Of a stretch of DNA of 32,022 nt, positions 14,195 to 21,372 are shown in pieces. How positions within the stretch are numbered: position 1 is the stretch's first letter; every line of letters starts with the position of its first letter. Below the pieces are notes generated by a model. That model worked only from the letters and a program-made list of their open reading frames with translations, was not told where the DNA came from and searched no databases. Source of the DNA: a virus. Made by a program: the position numbers and the translations under genes. The stretch covers positions 1 through 32,022 of the IMG/VR virus record IMGVR_UViG_3300032267_001336. The stretch is one strand, 5' to 3'.

Positions 14195-14484
14195 AAAGCC
14201 TCCTCGTATTCAGGGTTTAAATAAATCTTTTTAATAATAGTCTCGTTATCATCTTCATCTGTTTCAATAACAGCAATGTAGTGTTCTAGGAAAAACCAAA
14301 GATTAAAATCAGTGGCTATTCTGTAAATTTGCACCTGTTTTTGAGCTTCACACAAAGCCTCATCTTTAGTTTTAAACTTATCAAGACACGCATTGGCAAA
14401 CTTTCCATCAGCAAGCCAGTATTTTTCTGGGTAATCAGTATTAGATACAGGGTCGGTGCTTAAATAAACTTCATATGTTTTCAT
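14191..14484 (-). CDS. Hypothetical protein (97 residues)
   Basis: An N-terminal strand (KTYEVYLSTDP) is followed by a helix (KDEALCEAQKQVQIY) and an acidic beta hairpin (AVIETDEDDNETIIKK). The start at 14484 has no Shine-Dalgarno site; an AACCCCTAACCCCTAA leader precedes it. No family is recognised. Confidence 0.6.
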   Translation of the reverse strand: MKTYEVYLSTDPVSNTDYPEKYWLADGKFANACLDKFKTKDEALCEAQKQVQIYRIATDFNLWFFLEHYIAVIETDEDDNETIIKKIYLNPEYEEAL

Positions 14485-14502
14485 AAGTTTAGGGGTTAGG
14501 GG

Positions 14503-14940
14503 TTAAAATGTTGAATTGTTGCGTTCATATCTTTCTTCATCCTTAGCTAATTGGTCTTGTTCTCTATCAGCCTCTTGCCTTAATTCTTGGTAAATCTCAT
14601 CCACCTCTTTAGCTAGCTTATTATAAATATCATCCTCATCCGCCTCAATGGGCTTTAAATGACTACCCATTAATATATGATACTGCCCAAAGCCAACCTT
14701 CCTAACATTTATTATATATTCAGTGGGTAAATCAAAAGAAGGGCGAAAACCAAAAGCAATTCTAATTTTAAAGCCTGTTTGGTTAAAGGATACATAAAAC
14801 CCATCATCACTATTAGCAGAACCCTCTTTTGCTAATAAATTAGCTTTTTTAGCAAACTTAGGGGCTATGTTAAAATCATCTTGAATTAAACAATCAAGTT
14901 GTATTTGTTGGGCTAGGGTGCGAATGTCTTTGCTTTCCAT
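14503..14940 (-). CDS. Hypothetical protein (145 residues)
   Basis: ATG 14940 has GAGGG at good spacing; ATG 14952 is in frame and overlaps the upstream stop as ATGA, so either start may be used. The product has a long acidic C-terminal helix (EVDEIYQELRQEADREQDQL) and a beta-rich middle. No family is recognised. Confidence 0.62.
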   Translation of the reverse strand: MESKDIRTLAQQIQLDCLIQDDFNIAPKFAKKANLLAKEGSANSDDGFYVSFNQTGFKIRIAFGFRPSFDLPTEYIINVRKVGFGQYHILMGSHLKPIEADEDDIYNKLAKEVDEIYQELRQEADREQDQLAKDEERYERNNSTF

Positions 14941-14948
14941 AATATCCC

Positions 14949-15263
14949 TCATATTTTAGCGTTAAAGACTACATTTAATCTATAACCTTCCTTGTTATTT
15001 TTCTTTACAAACTCCAGCACCTTTAAATAACCCATATGAGAACTTGAAAGCAATAATTCGCTAAGCTCTTCGGCTATCTCAAGGGCTTTCTTTTTGCTCT
15101 CGAATCTCTCTGCATCATTTAAATAAATAGATAAAGTCCCATCAGGAGAAAGAAATTTATAACTTTCAAAATTATCAAATACTATCTCATAATGGACTTC
15201 CACTTTCTTAAAGGCTTTCTTTAATAACTTTGAAGATAATTTGATTGGATCAATTGCTTTCAT
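14949..15263 (-). CDS. Hypothetical protein (104 residues)
   Basis: The basic N-terminus (KLSSKLLKKAFKKVEVHYEIV) leads into a small sheet and a helix (KKKALEIAEELSELLLS). It is preceded by a TTAACCTTTAACCAATAAA leader instead of a ribosome site. No family is recognised. Confidence 0.6.
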   Translation of the reverse strand: MKAIDPIKLSSKLLKKAFKKVEVHYEIVFDNFESYKFLSPDGTLSIYLNDAERFESKKKALEIAEELSELLLSSSHMGYLKVLEFVKKNNKEGYRLNVVFNAKI

Positions 15264-15275
15264 ATTATTTATTGG

Positions 15276-15428
15276 TTAAAGGTTAATAAACATTTCGGCT
15301 ATTAATAAAACAACAACAACTTTTACCCAAAAAATTAATTGCCTCATTAATTCTATTTGTTCTCTATAAAATTTTTTGTCCTCGTGTCGTTCTTCTTTTC
15401 GAATTTGAGTTTGAGTTTTATATTCCAT
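15276..15428 (-). CDS. Small C-terminally anchored membrane protein (50 residues)
   Basis: The first 30 residues are highly charged (RKEERHEDKKFYREQIELMR) and the last 20 form a membrane helix (LIFWVKVVVVLLIAEMFINL), a tail-anchored layout. The ATG at 15428 is two bases after the preceding stop. Its function is unknown; the lengths and charge pattern resemble small toxins or regulators of membrane proteins. Confidence 0.55.
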   Translation of the reverse strand: MEYKTQTQIRKEERHEDKKFYREQIELMRQLIFWVKVVVVLLIAEMFINL

Positions 15429-15430
15429 AA

Positions 15431-15736
15431 CTAAAACCCCCTCTTTTCATAATAAGAAAAACAACTAGGCACTTCGCTAATTTCTATTTTATTTTTATAG
15501 GCTACTTCGCACAAAGAACGGTTTTTATTAGCGATGTTTACATAAGCATAGGTAAGGTAGCCTATATAGCCTAGAAACAAAGGTATAACTATTAATGCTA
15601 GAATATCGCCAATATAAGGTTTATTGCTTTCAGGCAATGTATAGTTTCTTGGTTTTTCATTAGATAACTGTTCATGCGAATAAAGAGGGTCTATATTTCT
15701 TAATTGCTCTCTTAGTTTTAGTTTTTTGTTTTTCAT
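15431..15736 (-). CDS. Membrane protein with C-x15-C motif, paralogue of 13683-13910
   Basis: A charged N-terminal part (residues 1-42), a membrane region (45-66, ILALIVIPLFLGYIGYLTY) and a short tail with Cys76 and Cys92 (C-EVAY, then EVP-S-C). The two Cys are 15 residues apart as in the 13683-13910 product, with matching A-Y and [DE]-[IV]-P positions and a shared LGY in the helix. The function is unknown. Confidence 0.65.
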   Translation of the reverse strand: MKNKKLKLREQLRNIDPLYSHEQLSNEKPRNYTLPESNKPYIGDILALIVIPLFLGYIGYLTYAYVNIANKNRSLCEVAYKNKIEISEVPSCFSYYEKRGF

Positions 15737-15765
15737 AAGTTTGACCTAGCTAGATGGTTTTGGGT

Positions 15766-15867
15766 TTAATTCAAAATGACAATATTTAGTTTTAAGGCAA
15801 AGCGTTCCATAAAGTAATTGGCAACGGGTTCAGGTTGTAGATTTGCTATTATTAGTTTGTTTTTCAT
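15766..15867 (-). CDS. Very small possible gene (33 residues)
   Basis: An ATG at 15867 lies 12 bases after the preceding stop, and the product begins MKNKLIIANLQPEP, similar to the MKNKK start of the next gene. There is no ribosome site, only a TTCAACCTTTAACTAA leader. It fills the gap in an otherwise packed operon but could be chance. Confidence 0.35.
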   Translation of the reverse strand: MKNKLIIANLQPEPVANYFMERFALKLNIVILN

Positions 15868-15879
15868 AAAAGTTATTAG

Positions 15880-16296
15880 TTAAAGGTTGAATCCTGCATA
15901 TTTTAATTCATTTTCAAAATCTGCAAGCTCTTCTGCTACATAATGAGAGAGAAGGGCGTAAGCTAATTGAAAACTATCTATATCGCAAAGATTTGTTCTA
16001 TGGTCTTGCTCTATGATGAGAGAAAGGCTTAGTTGTAGAGTGGCATCATACTTTACAAGGAATTTTAAAGCCTCTTGGGGTGTTTTAAAGGTAAAGGTTT
16101 CGCTTGCCTCTTGTATTTCTTCAATAGCCTTCTTTACGGAATGCGTCTTTACTTTTGCCATCATCTGCCAAACAGAATAGATAGATTTTAAAACAGGGCA
16201 TTTATTATATAAATCCCAAATTTTCTGTATTTCTTCTTTATTGTAAAAATCTAGGATTTTAAACCCCGCCTTTAGTTCTTTTTGTGTTCTAGTCAT
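15880..16296 (-). CDS. Hypothetical helical protein (138 residues)
   Basis: The product is mostly alpha-helical (KKAIEEIQEASETFTF, ALKFLVKYDATLQLSLSLII) with a C-terminal acidic helix. It overlaps the upstream gene by 8 bases. No family is recognised. Confidence 0.6.
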   Translation of the reverse strand: MTRTQKELKAGFKILDFYNKEEIQKIWDLYNKCPVLKSIYSVWQMMAKVKTHSVKKAIEEIQEASETFTFKTPQEALKFLVKYDATLQLSLSLIIEQDHRTNLCDIDSFQLAYALLSHYVAEELADFENELKYAGFNL

Positions 16297-16678
16297 TGAT
16301 TGCCTCTTGGTTGGTTGTTAAATTTTCCCCATTCAATTCTTGAAATCTTTCAGTTAAATATACAAGCACATCACCCACTTTTAAATTTTCTATTCTCTTG
16401 GTTAAATTATCAAGAATTTGCTGGGGCGTTTCATTGTAGAAGTTTTCTTTTGCAACATCCCTACCTACAAATAGATTTTCACCCTGCAAAAACCCCAAAT
16501 AATAAGTTTTATCATCTTCAAACAAAGAAAGTTTAATGCTACCTATAAGAAAGGATTTTACAAAGTTTAGTTCCTTGATTATATTTTCCCTTGTGTATTC
16601 AATGCAAACTTCAATACCTCTTCTTTTAGGTTTCCAGCTATTTCTAGGGTTGTAGGCTGTTATTATATTAAGTTTCAT
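16289..16678 (-). CDS. Hypothetical protein (129 residues)
   Basis: A basic N-terminal part (RNSWKPKRRGIEVCIEY) is followed by beta strands and a helix. It ends NLTTNQEAIND, sharing the LTTNQ junction with its neighbours. The start lacks a ribosome site and is preceded by AACAACTAACCAATTATAAAT. No family is recognised. Confidence 0.6.
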   Translation of the reverse strand: MKLNIITAYNPRNSWKPKRRGIEVCIEYTRENIIKELNFVKSFLIGSIKLSLFEDDKTYYLGFLQGENLFVGRDVAKENFYNETPQQILDNLTKRIENLKVGDVLVYLTERFQELNGENLTTNQEAIND

Positions 16679-17001
16679 ATTTATAATTGGTTAGTTGTTA
16701 AATTTTCATTACTAATAACAACTTCTCCATTTTCTAAAACAGCCACTAACTCCCCCTCTTCTATCTCTTCAGCTATAATTCGCTCGAAGTGTCTAATGGC
16801 TTGTTCCTTTGCTTTTTCTCCATAAATATGAAAAGAAAATAAATCTATATTGTTCTCTCGTAGTAGAGCCATAGTGCTAAATTGCCCCCATACATCATAA
16901 TATTTTAGCTCTCTGTTTTTTAAAAATTTTAAATCAGGTAGTTTTTTTACTATTTTATAGTCGTTTAATGTTTTCATAATGTTTATTGGTTAGTTGTTAA
17001 G
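16307..17001 (-). repeat. Junction repeat family D (three copies)
   Basis: TTAAC-AAC-Y-AACCAA on the coding strand occurs at 16307-16322, 16687-16702 and 16985-17000. Each copy codes for LTTNQ at or near the end of the upstream gene and lies just before the next start, in place of a Shine-Dalgarno sequence. Shorter relatives (AACC-TTTAAC-YAAT) precede the starts at 15263 and 15867. Confidence 0.7.
16681..16977 (-). CDS. Hypothetical protein (98 residues)
   Basis: The product ends with a beta hairpin (GELVAVLENGEVVISNENL) and the shared LTTNQ residues. It is preceded by an AACAACTAACCAATAAAC leader. No family is recognised. Confidence 0.6.
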   Translation of the reverse strand: MKTLNDYKIVKKLPDLKFLKNRELKYYDVWGQFSTMALLRENNIDLFSFHIYGEKAKEQAIRHFERIIAEEIEEGELVAVLENGEVVISNENLTTNQL

Positions 17002-17771
17002 GTTTGATTATTAGCTTGAATAATCCTATCCACTGTTTTTATAATTCTATTTACCGCTTCAACTGGGATATTATCAGGCGTTTTAATCCAATGCTTGATA
17101 TAAGCCCTTGAGCCTTCAAGCTCTGCGTCATTATATAAGCCTAGAATTTTACAAACAAAATAAGCCACGCCCTCCGCCTCAAGTTCTTTAATATCCCTAT
17201 CTAAAAAATTACTATCATTTAAAACCCCCTCTTGATTGCCATGCAATAAACAGTGTGCTATTTCATGGATAGCGGTTTGAAGTGGTTGAGTATTTAAAGG
17301 ACTAATGGCAATAGTTTTATTTTTTGGTCTAGCATAACCTAAACAACCATTTTGAACCGTGCTAAACTCTTCTAATTTAATAGAAAATTTAGCCAATACT
17401 TTATTTAAATCAAATTTAGTTTCTATTTCTTTATCAATTACGAAATCTTGCGGGGCGTTAGTTTGAGATAAACCAAACCAGTAGAATTTTTCTAAAAACA
17501 CCTGTTTTGCCTCTTCGCTCCCATCTTCTAACTCTTTTTTGAATACAACGGGCATAAGTAAAGCAATAGCCTTTTCTCCTTTCTTTACTTGATAGCCTAA
17601 CTCTTGCCATTTTTTATAGGTGGCAATAGGCTCTAATTTTCCAAGTTGTGAGCCAGCCCTTAATTTATTTTGAAAAGAATAATTTTGCATTATCTTAAAA
17701 TAGGCTGGTAATTCATCAGCTTTATTAAAAAGATTGATTAACTCTTGTTTATAGTCTATTTGGATTTTCAT
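16983..17771 (-). CDS. ArdC-like antirestriction protein
   Basis: The 262-residue product has an N-terminal ArdC (DUF1738-type) single-stranded-DNA-binding part with YSFQNKL, KKWQELGYQVKKGEKAIALL and YWFGLSQT, and a C-terminal zincin with HEIAHCLLHG (His169, Glu170, His173) and ELEAEGVAYFVCKILGL supplying a third ligand. ArdC proteins shield incoming DNA from type I restriction. It is the first gene of the long leftward early operon, under a strong promoter, as expected for a protein needed right after injection. Confidence 0.87.
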   Translation of the reverse strand: MKIQIDYKQELINLFNKADELPAYFKIMQNYSFQNKLRAGSQLGKLEPIATYKKWQELGYQVKKGEKAIALLMPVVFKKELEDGSEEAKQVFLEKFYWFGLSQTNAPQDFVIDKEIETKFDLNKVLAKFSIKLEEFSTVQNGCLGYARPKNKTIAISPLNTQPLQTAIHEIAHCLLHGNQEGVLNDSNFLDRDIKELEAEGVAYFVCKILGLYNDAELEGSRAYIKHWIKTPDNIPVEAVNRIIKTVDRIIQANNQTLTTNQ

Positions 17772-17815
17772 AATGTTAGCTATCGGCTTAACTACATCAC
17801 TTTATTGTGATGCTA

Positions 17816-18222
17816 TGTGGATAATAGGATATATTTACGACCAAGTCAACAATAATTTAAATAAATCTTAGTTTATCCATAGAAATGTTGTAGAAAAGAC
17901 ACAAAATAATAGAAAACAAACAAAAATAGGGTTTTAATTAATATTAGTAAAGCTGTAGTATGTTTCATTAAAAGAATACAGAAAGTTAAAATTTAACCTG
18001 TTTTTGCCACAATAAATAATAGAATTTTACACAAGCAATTAAGATGGTTTAAACAAAAGAAAAAATAAAGAAAATCCAATTTTCATGGTTCTGGAAATAT
18101 AGTTGAAAGATTTTTTTAGTGGTTTTTACTGGATTTTTATAAAAACTATAAAAACTGTAAAAGCACTGTGGATAAGGATTGCAGCGATATTTTTTAAAAT
18201 ATTTTTATAAAACTATAAAAAT
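17816..18222. other. Candidate replication origin region
   Basis: This gene-free, very AT-rich stretch holds two perfect TTATCCACA boxes (17816-17824 and 18167-18175, both reading TGTGGATAA on the + strand) and a one-mismatch box at 17873-17881. Immediately before the second box is a 9-base tandem array: TATAAAAAC (18138-18146), TATAAAAAC (18147-18155), TGTAAAAGC (18156-18164). A second array TATAAAAC-TATAAAAAT lies at 18206-18222. DnaA boxes next to iterons and AT-rich DNA, between divergent early and late operons, fit an origin; no function is proven. Confidence 0.5.
17821..17849 (-). promoter_or_regulatory. Leftward early promoter for the ardC-led operon
   Basis: On the minus strand -35 TTGACT (17844-17849), 17-base spacer with GGTCGTA, -10 TATTAT (17821-17826). 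The DnaA-like box TTATCCACA overlaps the -10 (17816-17824). Just downstream, CATCAC-TTTATT-GTGATG (17795-17812) gives a 6-bp hairpin near the 5' end of the mRNA. The promoter is nearly a copy of that at 6054-6082. Confidence 0.78.
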
Positions 18223-18436
18223 GGGAGAAGTAAAGTAGCCTTATATTGTAGCCACTCAAATTGTAAAAAAGCTGTTTTTTGCTAGTATAACCCCCCCTAA
18301 ATAATATTATGTAAAATAAGAAATTATGTATATAAATCAATAGCCAAATGTTGTAAGTTATTGAAATATAAGTATATTAGGAATATATATATTTTTATAT
18401 ATATTATTTACTCTTTCCCTTCTCTCGACCGTCTCC

Positions 18437-18530
18437 CTTGTTTCTCCGTTTTTATATGGCTAATAAAAAATACGGCTCAAAGCCTTTTCCTTTCTTGTTT
18501 TCCCGTTTTTATATTGTTTATAAAAATTTA
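18437..18530. repeat. Imperfect direct repeat, each copy with an AT-rich hairpin
   Basis: Bases 18437-18459 and 18494-18516 match at 20 of 23 positions (CTTGTTT-YY-CCGTTTTTATA). In each copy TTTTTATA is followed within a few bases by (A)ATAAAAA or TATAAAAA, forming a stem-loop. They stand about 120-200 bases before the first late gene. They could be terminators, late-promoter control elements or part of the origin. The rest of 18223-18631 shows no gene I trust. Confidence 0.5.
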
Positions 18531-18631
18531 TAAAAATGATATAAAAAATCTCATTTTCATAATTATGGTTGCGTTTTTTTTGTGTTGTGTTAGAGAGAAT
18601 AAAAGTAAATTAATATCTTTAGGGCTTTTTT

Positions 18632-19042
18632 ATGAGTAGAAGAGTGGTTGAATTAGTAGAAGATAACCGTTCGCCTTTGGAAGTGGCTATATTTCATTTA
18701 AAAAGGGGTGATTCGTTTGAACAGATTAAAAGTTTAATGCAAAGCCAATACAAAATAACGCACTATGATTTTGTAAATGATATTGTAGAAAACAAAGACT
18801 TTCAAACCATATTAGCCAAAATGCAACAAAACAGGCGTTTTGAAATGATTGAATACGCTGAAAGGTGTTTGCATGAAAAAACTAAGAAAGGTGATATAGA
18901 AGCATCTGCGTTTGTATTAGAGAGGGTCGGTGCTAAAGAATGGAAATCACAGGGTAAAAATGAAATTAATCTTGTTTCTAAAGAATTTTCACTTAAGTTT
19001 AGTGAAGATGAAAAGGAACACATTAGAAATAGTTTGAAATAG
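18632..19042 (+). CDS. Terminase small subunit (probable)
   Basis: The 136-residue product has an N-terminal helix-turn-helix-like part (residues 25-60) and the stretch GDIEASAFVLERVGAKEW, which resembles the helical region of small terminases that select phage DNA for packaging. It lies directly upstream of the large terminase, the standard place. The identity rests mainly on position and general pattern. It begins the late transcript. Confidence 0.65.
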   Translation: MSRRVVELVEDNRSPLEVAIFHLKRGDSFEQIKSLMQSQYKITHYDFVNDIVENKDFQTILAKMQQNRRFEMIEYAERCLHEKTKKGDIEASAFVLERVGAKEWKSQGKNEINLVSKEFSLKFSEDEKEHIRNSLK

Positions 19043-19047
19043 ATTTT

Positions 19048-19188
19048 ATGGATATTTCGGAAAATATAAAAAACACAGAAACTTTAAACCCCTTGGAATT
19101 ATATTTTTTAGATACTTTGGCAGAACTTAAAAGACAAATAGCCCAGCAAGCAATTGAAATACAAGAGCTTAAACAAAAAAGTAAATGA
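19048..19188 (+). CDS. Small coiled-coil protein (46 residues) next to terminase
   Basis: The ATG at 19048 is 5 bases after the preceding stop, and the TGA overlaps the terminase ATG (ATGA), so the two are coupled. Residues 16-46 form an amphipathic helix (LYFLDTLAELKRQIAQQAIE). The function is unknown; a helper of the packaging motor is possible. Confidence 0.6.
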   Translation: MDISENIKNTETLNPLELYFLDTLAELKRQIAQQAIEIQELKQKSK

Positions 19189-20705
19189 ATATTCAAGCCT
19201 ATGCAAAACTACTGGCAAATGACCTTTCACTATTTACTCGAAGAGTATTTGAAACTATTAACCCAAATACGCCGTATGTTCATAACTGGCATGTTGATTA
19301 CTTGGCAAGTGTAATTGCGAATCCTGATAATAAGCGATTAATAATAAACATACCGCCTCGCTCGCTTAAATCTACATTGATTAGCATTGCCTTTCCTGCT
19401 TGGTTATGGGCAAGAAATCCATCACAAAAGATAATCTGTATTTCTTATGGTGCAAATCTTGCTTCAAGGGATTCTATTAATTGTAAGAAAGTGTTAGAGT
19501 CTGATTGGTATAGGGCTTGCTTTCCGCATATACAACTATCAGAAAGGAAAAACACAAACACAGAATACTACACTACACAAGAGGGGGTTAGGTTTTCCAC
19601 ATCTACAGGCGGTATATTAACAGGTTTAGGGGCTGATGTTATTATTTGTGATGATTTATTAAATGCTATTGATGCACCAAGCAAAACTTATAGGGACAAT
19701 GTAAATGAATGGTTTGAATCTGCCCTTTTTTCTAGGTTGGATAATAAAGAAACTGGTAGAATAATTGTTGTAGGACAAAGGCTTCATGTTGAAGATATAA
19801 CGGGGTTTTTATTGCATAAGGGAGGTTGGCAATTATTAAAGCTACCTGCCCAGTTTAGCGAAGATTTATCATTTACTTGGCTCAACCCTTTATCTGGCAA
19901 CCTTGAATGTAAAATTGTTAAAGCTGGCGATGCTATGAATGTGAGAGAGCCTTTACCTGTGTTAGAAATGATAAGGGCGGGGACAAACTCTTATGCTTAT
20001 GCTTCCCAATACTTACAAGAGCCAACGCCTTTGGGTGGTGGTGAATTTAAGAAAAAAGATGTGTGCTACTATGAAGGCAGTCTTGATTTAAGGCTGGCTA
20101 ATCTTTTTTTGTTGTATGACCCCGCCAATTCTAAAACAAATAAAAGCGATTACACCGCTATAGTTTTACTTGCACTTATGGCAGATAAAAATATTTATTT
20201 AGTGGATTTAATAAGGGATAGACTAAGCCCCAAAGAACGAATTGACAAACTCTTTAACATGCATAAAAAGTATTCAGCTTTTAGCCGTGTTCGCACTATA
20301 TCCGAGCAATACGGGATGATGACGGATAATTTTTACTTAAAGGAAGAAATGGCAAAACAAAATTATAGATTTTTTGTGGAAGAAATCAAAACTAAGGCTA
20401 TAAAGGAAGAACGCATTAGACGACTACTTCCCTTTACTGAACAAAACAGGTTTTATGTGCCTTTAAATGGTATCCACTATATTGATGTAAAGGGTGAAAG
20501 AAGGGAGCTTGTAAAGGAGTTTATTGAAGAAGAACTAGTATTTTTTCCTAATGCTTCCCATGATGATATGCTAGATGCAACCACTAGATTATTTGATGTT
20601 GACTTTAGATTTCCTGATGCTATTCTAGTTGATAGATACATGCCAAGAGATTATACCGTGTTATCTAATTCCCAAGATAAGGGAGTTGATTGGCGTGATT
20701 TTTAA
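19185..20705 (+). CDS. Terminase large subunit
   Basis: This packaging motor and nuclease (506 residues) has the ATPase motif PPRSLKST (57-64), a deviant Walker A typical of terminases, Walker B DVIICDD (151-157), and GRIIVVGQRLHVED as the coupling region. The RNase-H-like nuclease domain begins with FLLYDPANSKTNKSDYTA (Asp312) and ends with ASHDDMLDATTRLFD, holding the acidic metal ligands. Its length is normal. It pumps DNA through the portal encoded downstream. Confidence 0.93.
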   Translation: MNIQAYAKLLANDLSLFTRRVFETINPNTPYVHNWHVDYLASVIANPDNKRLIINIPPRSLKSTLISIAFPAWLWARNPSQKIICISYGANLASRDSINCKKVLESDWYRACFPHIQLSERKNTNTEYYTTQEGVRFSTSTGGILTGLGADVIICDDLLNAIDAPSKTYRDNVNEWFESALFSRLDNKETGRIIVVGQRLHVEDITGFLLHKGGWQLLKLPAQFSEDLSFTWLNPLSGNLECKIVKAGDAMNVREPLPVLEMIRAGTNSYAYASQYLQEPTPLGGGEFKKKDVCYYEGSLDLRLANLFLLYDPANSKTNKSDYTAIVLLALMADKNIYLVDLIRDRLSPKERIDKLFNMHKKYSAFSRVRTISEQYGMMTDNFYLKEEMAKQNYRFFVEEIKTKAIKEERIRRLLPFTEQNRFYVPLNGIHYIDVKGERRELVKEFIEEELVFFPNASHDDMLDATTRLFDVDFRFPDAILVDRYMPRDYTVLSNSQDKGVDWRDF

Positions 20706-20715
20706 TTTAAGTTTT

Positions 20716-20738
20716 CCGCATTTAGCGAGGGTTTTTTT
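20716..20738 (+). terminator. Weak terminator-like hairpin after the terminase gene
   Basis: CCGC (20716-20719) can pair with GCG-(A)-G (20725-20729) around an ATTTA loop, followed by seven T (20732-20738). The stem is short, so any termination would be partial. The next gene starts at 20739, immediately after the T run, with GAGGG in the hairpin serving as its ribosome site. Confidence 0.35.
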
Positions 20739-21035
20739 ATGGTTTCATTGTTTAAAAAGAAAATTAAAGAAAGTATCCAAGAAGATATAAAAGAAATTCA
20801 AGAAGATTCATCCATTAATTTTATCCACAAAGAAGAACAGTTCAAAGAAGTAATCCAGAAAATATTTGAAGCTATTAAGGTTGATGTGTCAACTCTTGTC
20901 GAAATAGACGAAGAATATTTTAAGAGATTTAAAAACCATGCTGGCACTATTATCCATGATGATGTGGTTAGTATTTTAGAAAGTATTGAAAGTATTAAAG
21001 CTAAACATATTTTAAGTTTAATTAAGGGGAAATAA
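20739..21035 (+). CDS. Hypothetical acidic helical protein (98 residues)
   Basis: The product is nearly all helix with alternating Lys and Glu (FKKKIKESIQEDIKEIQED) and ends AKHILSLIKGK. It sits between terminase and portal, so a structural or packaging role is possible. No family is recognised. Confidence 0.65.
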   Translation: MVSLFKKKIKESIQEDIKEIQEDSSINFIHKEEQFKEVIQKIFEAIKVDVSTLVEIDEEYFKRFKNHAGTIIHDDVVSILESIESIKAKHILSLIKGK

Positions 21036-21346
21036 TGAGTATAGTGATTTCTGACAAAATATTTAATAGCGACTTAAAGGAAAAGCATGGCTTTTGCTTG
21101 GAGTTAATTACTTCCGAAAGTGAAGATTTAACCCCTAGTCGTTATAAATTAACTGTATCTAACCTTGAGCAATTTAAAACCAGAAATTTTGATTGGCATA
21201 ATTTAAATGAATTTGAAATAAAAGAGCCTGTTTTTTTGTTTACTGAAAAAGATGCTAGAAAAGAGGCTGAAAATCAAAAAAGAATATTAGAAGAAAAAGG
21301 TTTTTCTAATTGTGTTATAAGACTAAGAGACTTTACTTGGCATTAA
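21035..21346 (+). CDS. Hypothetical protein (103 residues)
   Basis: The start overlaps the preceding stop as TAATG. The product has a beta-rich first half and a C-terminal helix (EKDARKEAENQKRILEEKG) followed by a strand. No family is recognised. Confidence 0.65.
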   Translation: MSIVISDKIFNSDLKEKHGFCLELITSESEDLTPSRYKLTVSNLEQFKTRNFDWHNLNEFEIKEPVFLFTEKDARKEAENQKRILEEKGFSNCVIRLRDFTWH

Positions 21347-21372
21347 TATTTAACCCTCAACCCTAAACCACT

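Noticed and set aside
18361-18639. Rightward open frame of 92 codons before the terminase genes
   Set aside because: It begins with TTG, has no ribosome site, and is made of AT-rich hairpins and direct repeats; the hydrophobic product follows from base composition.
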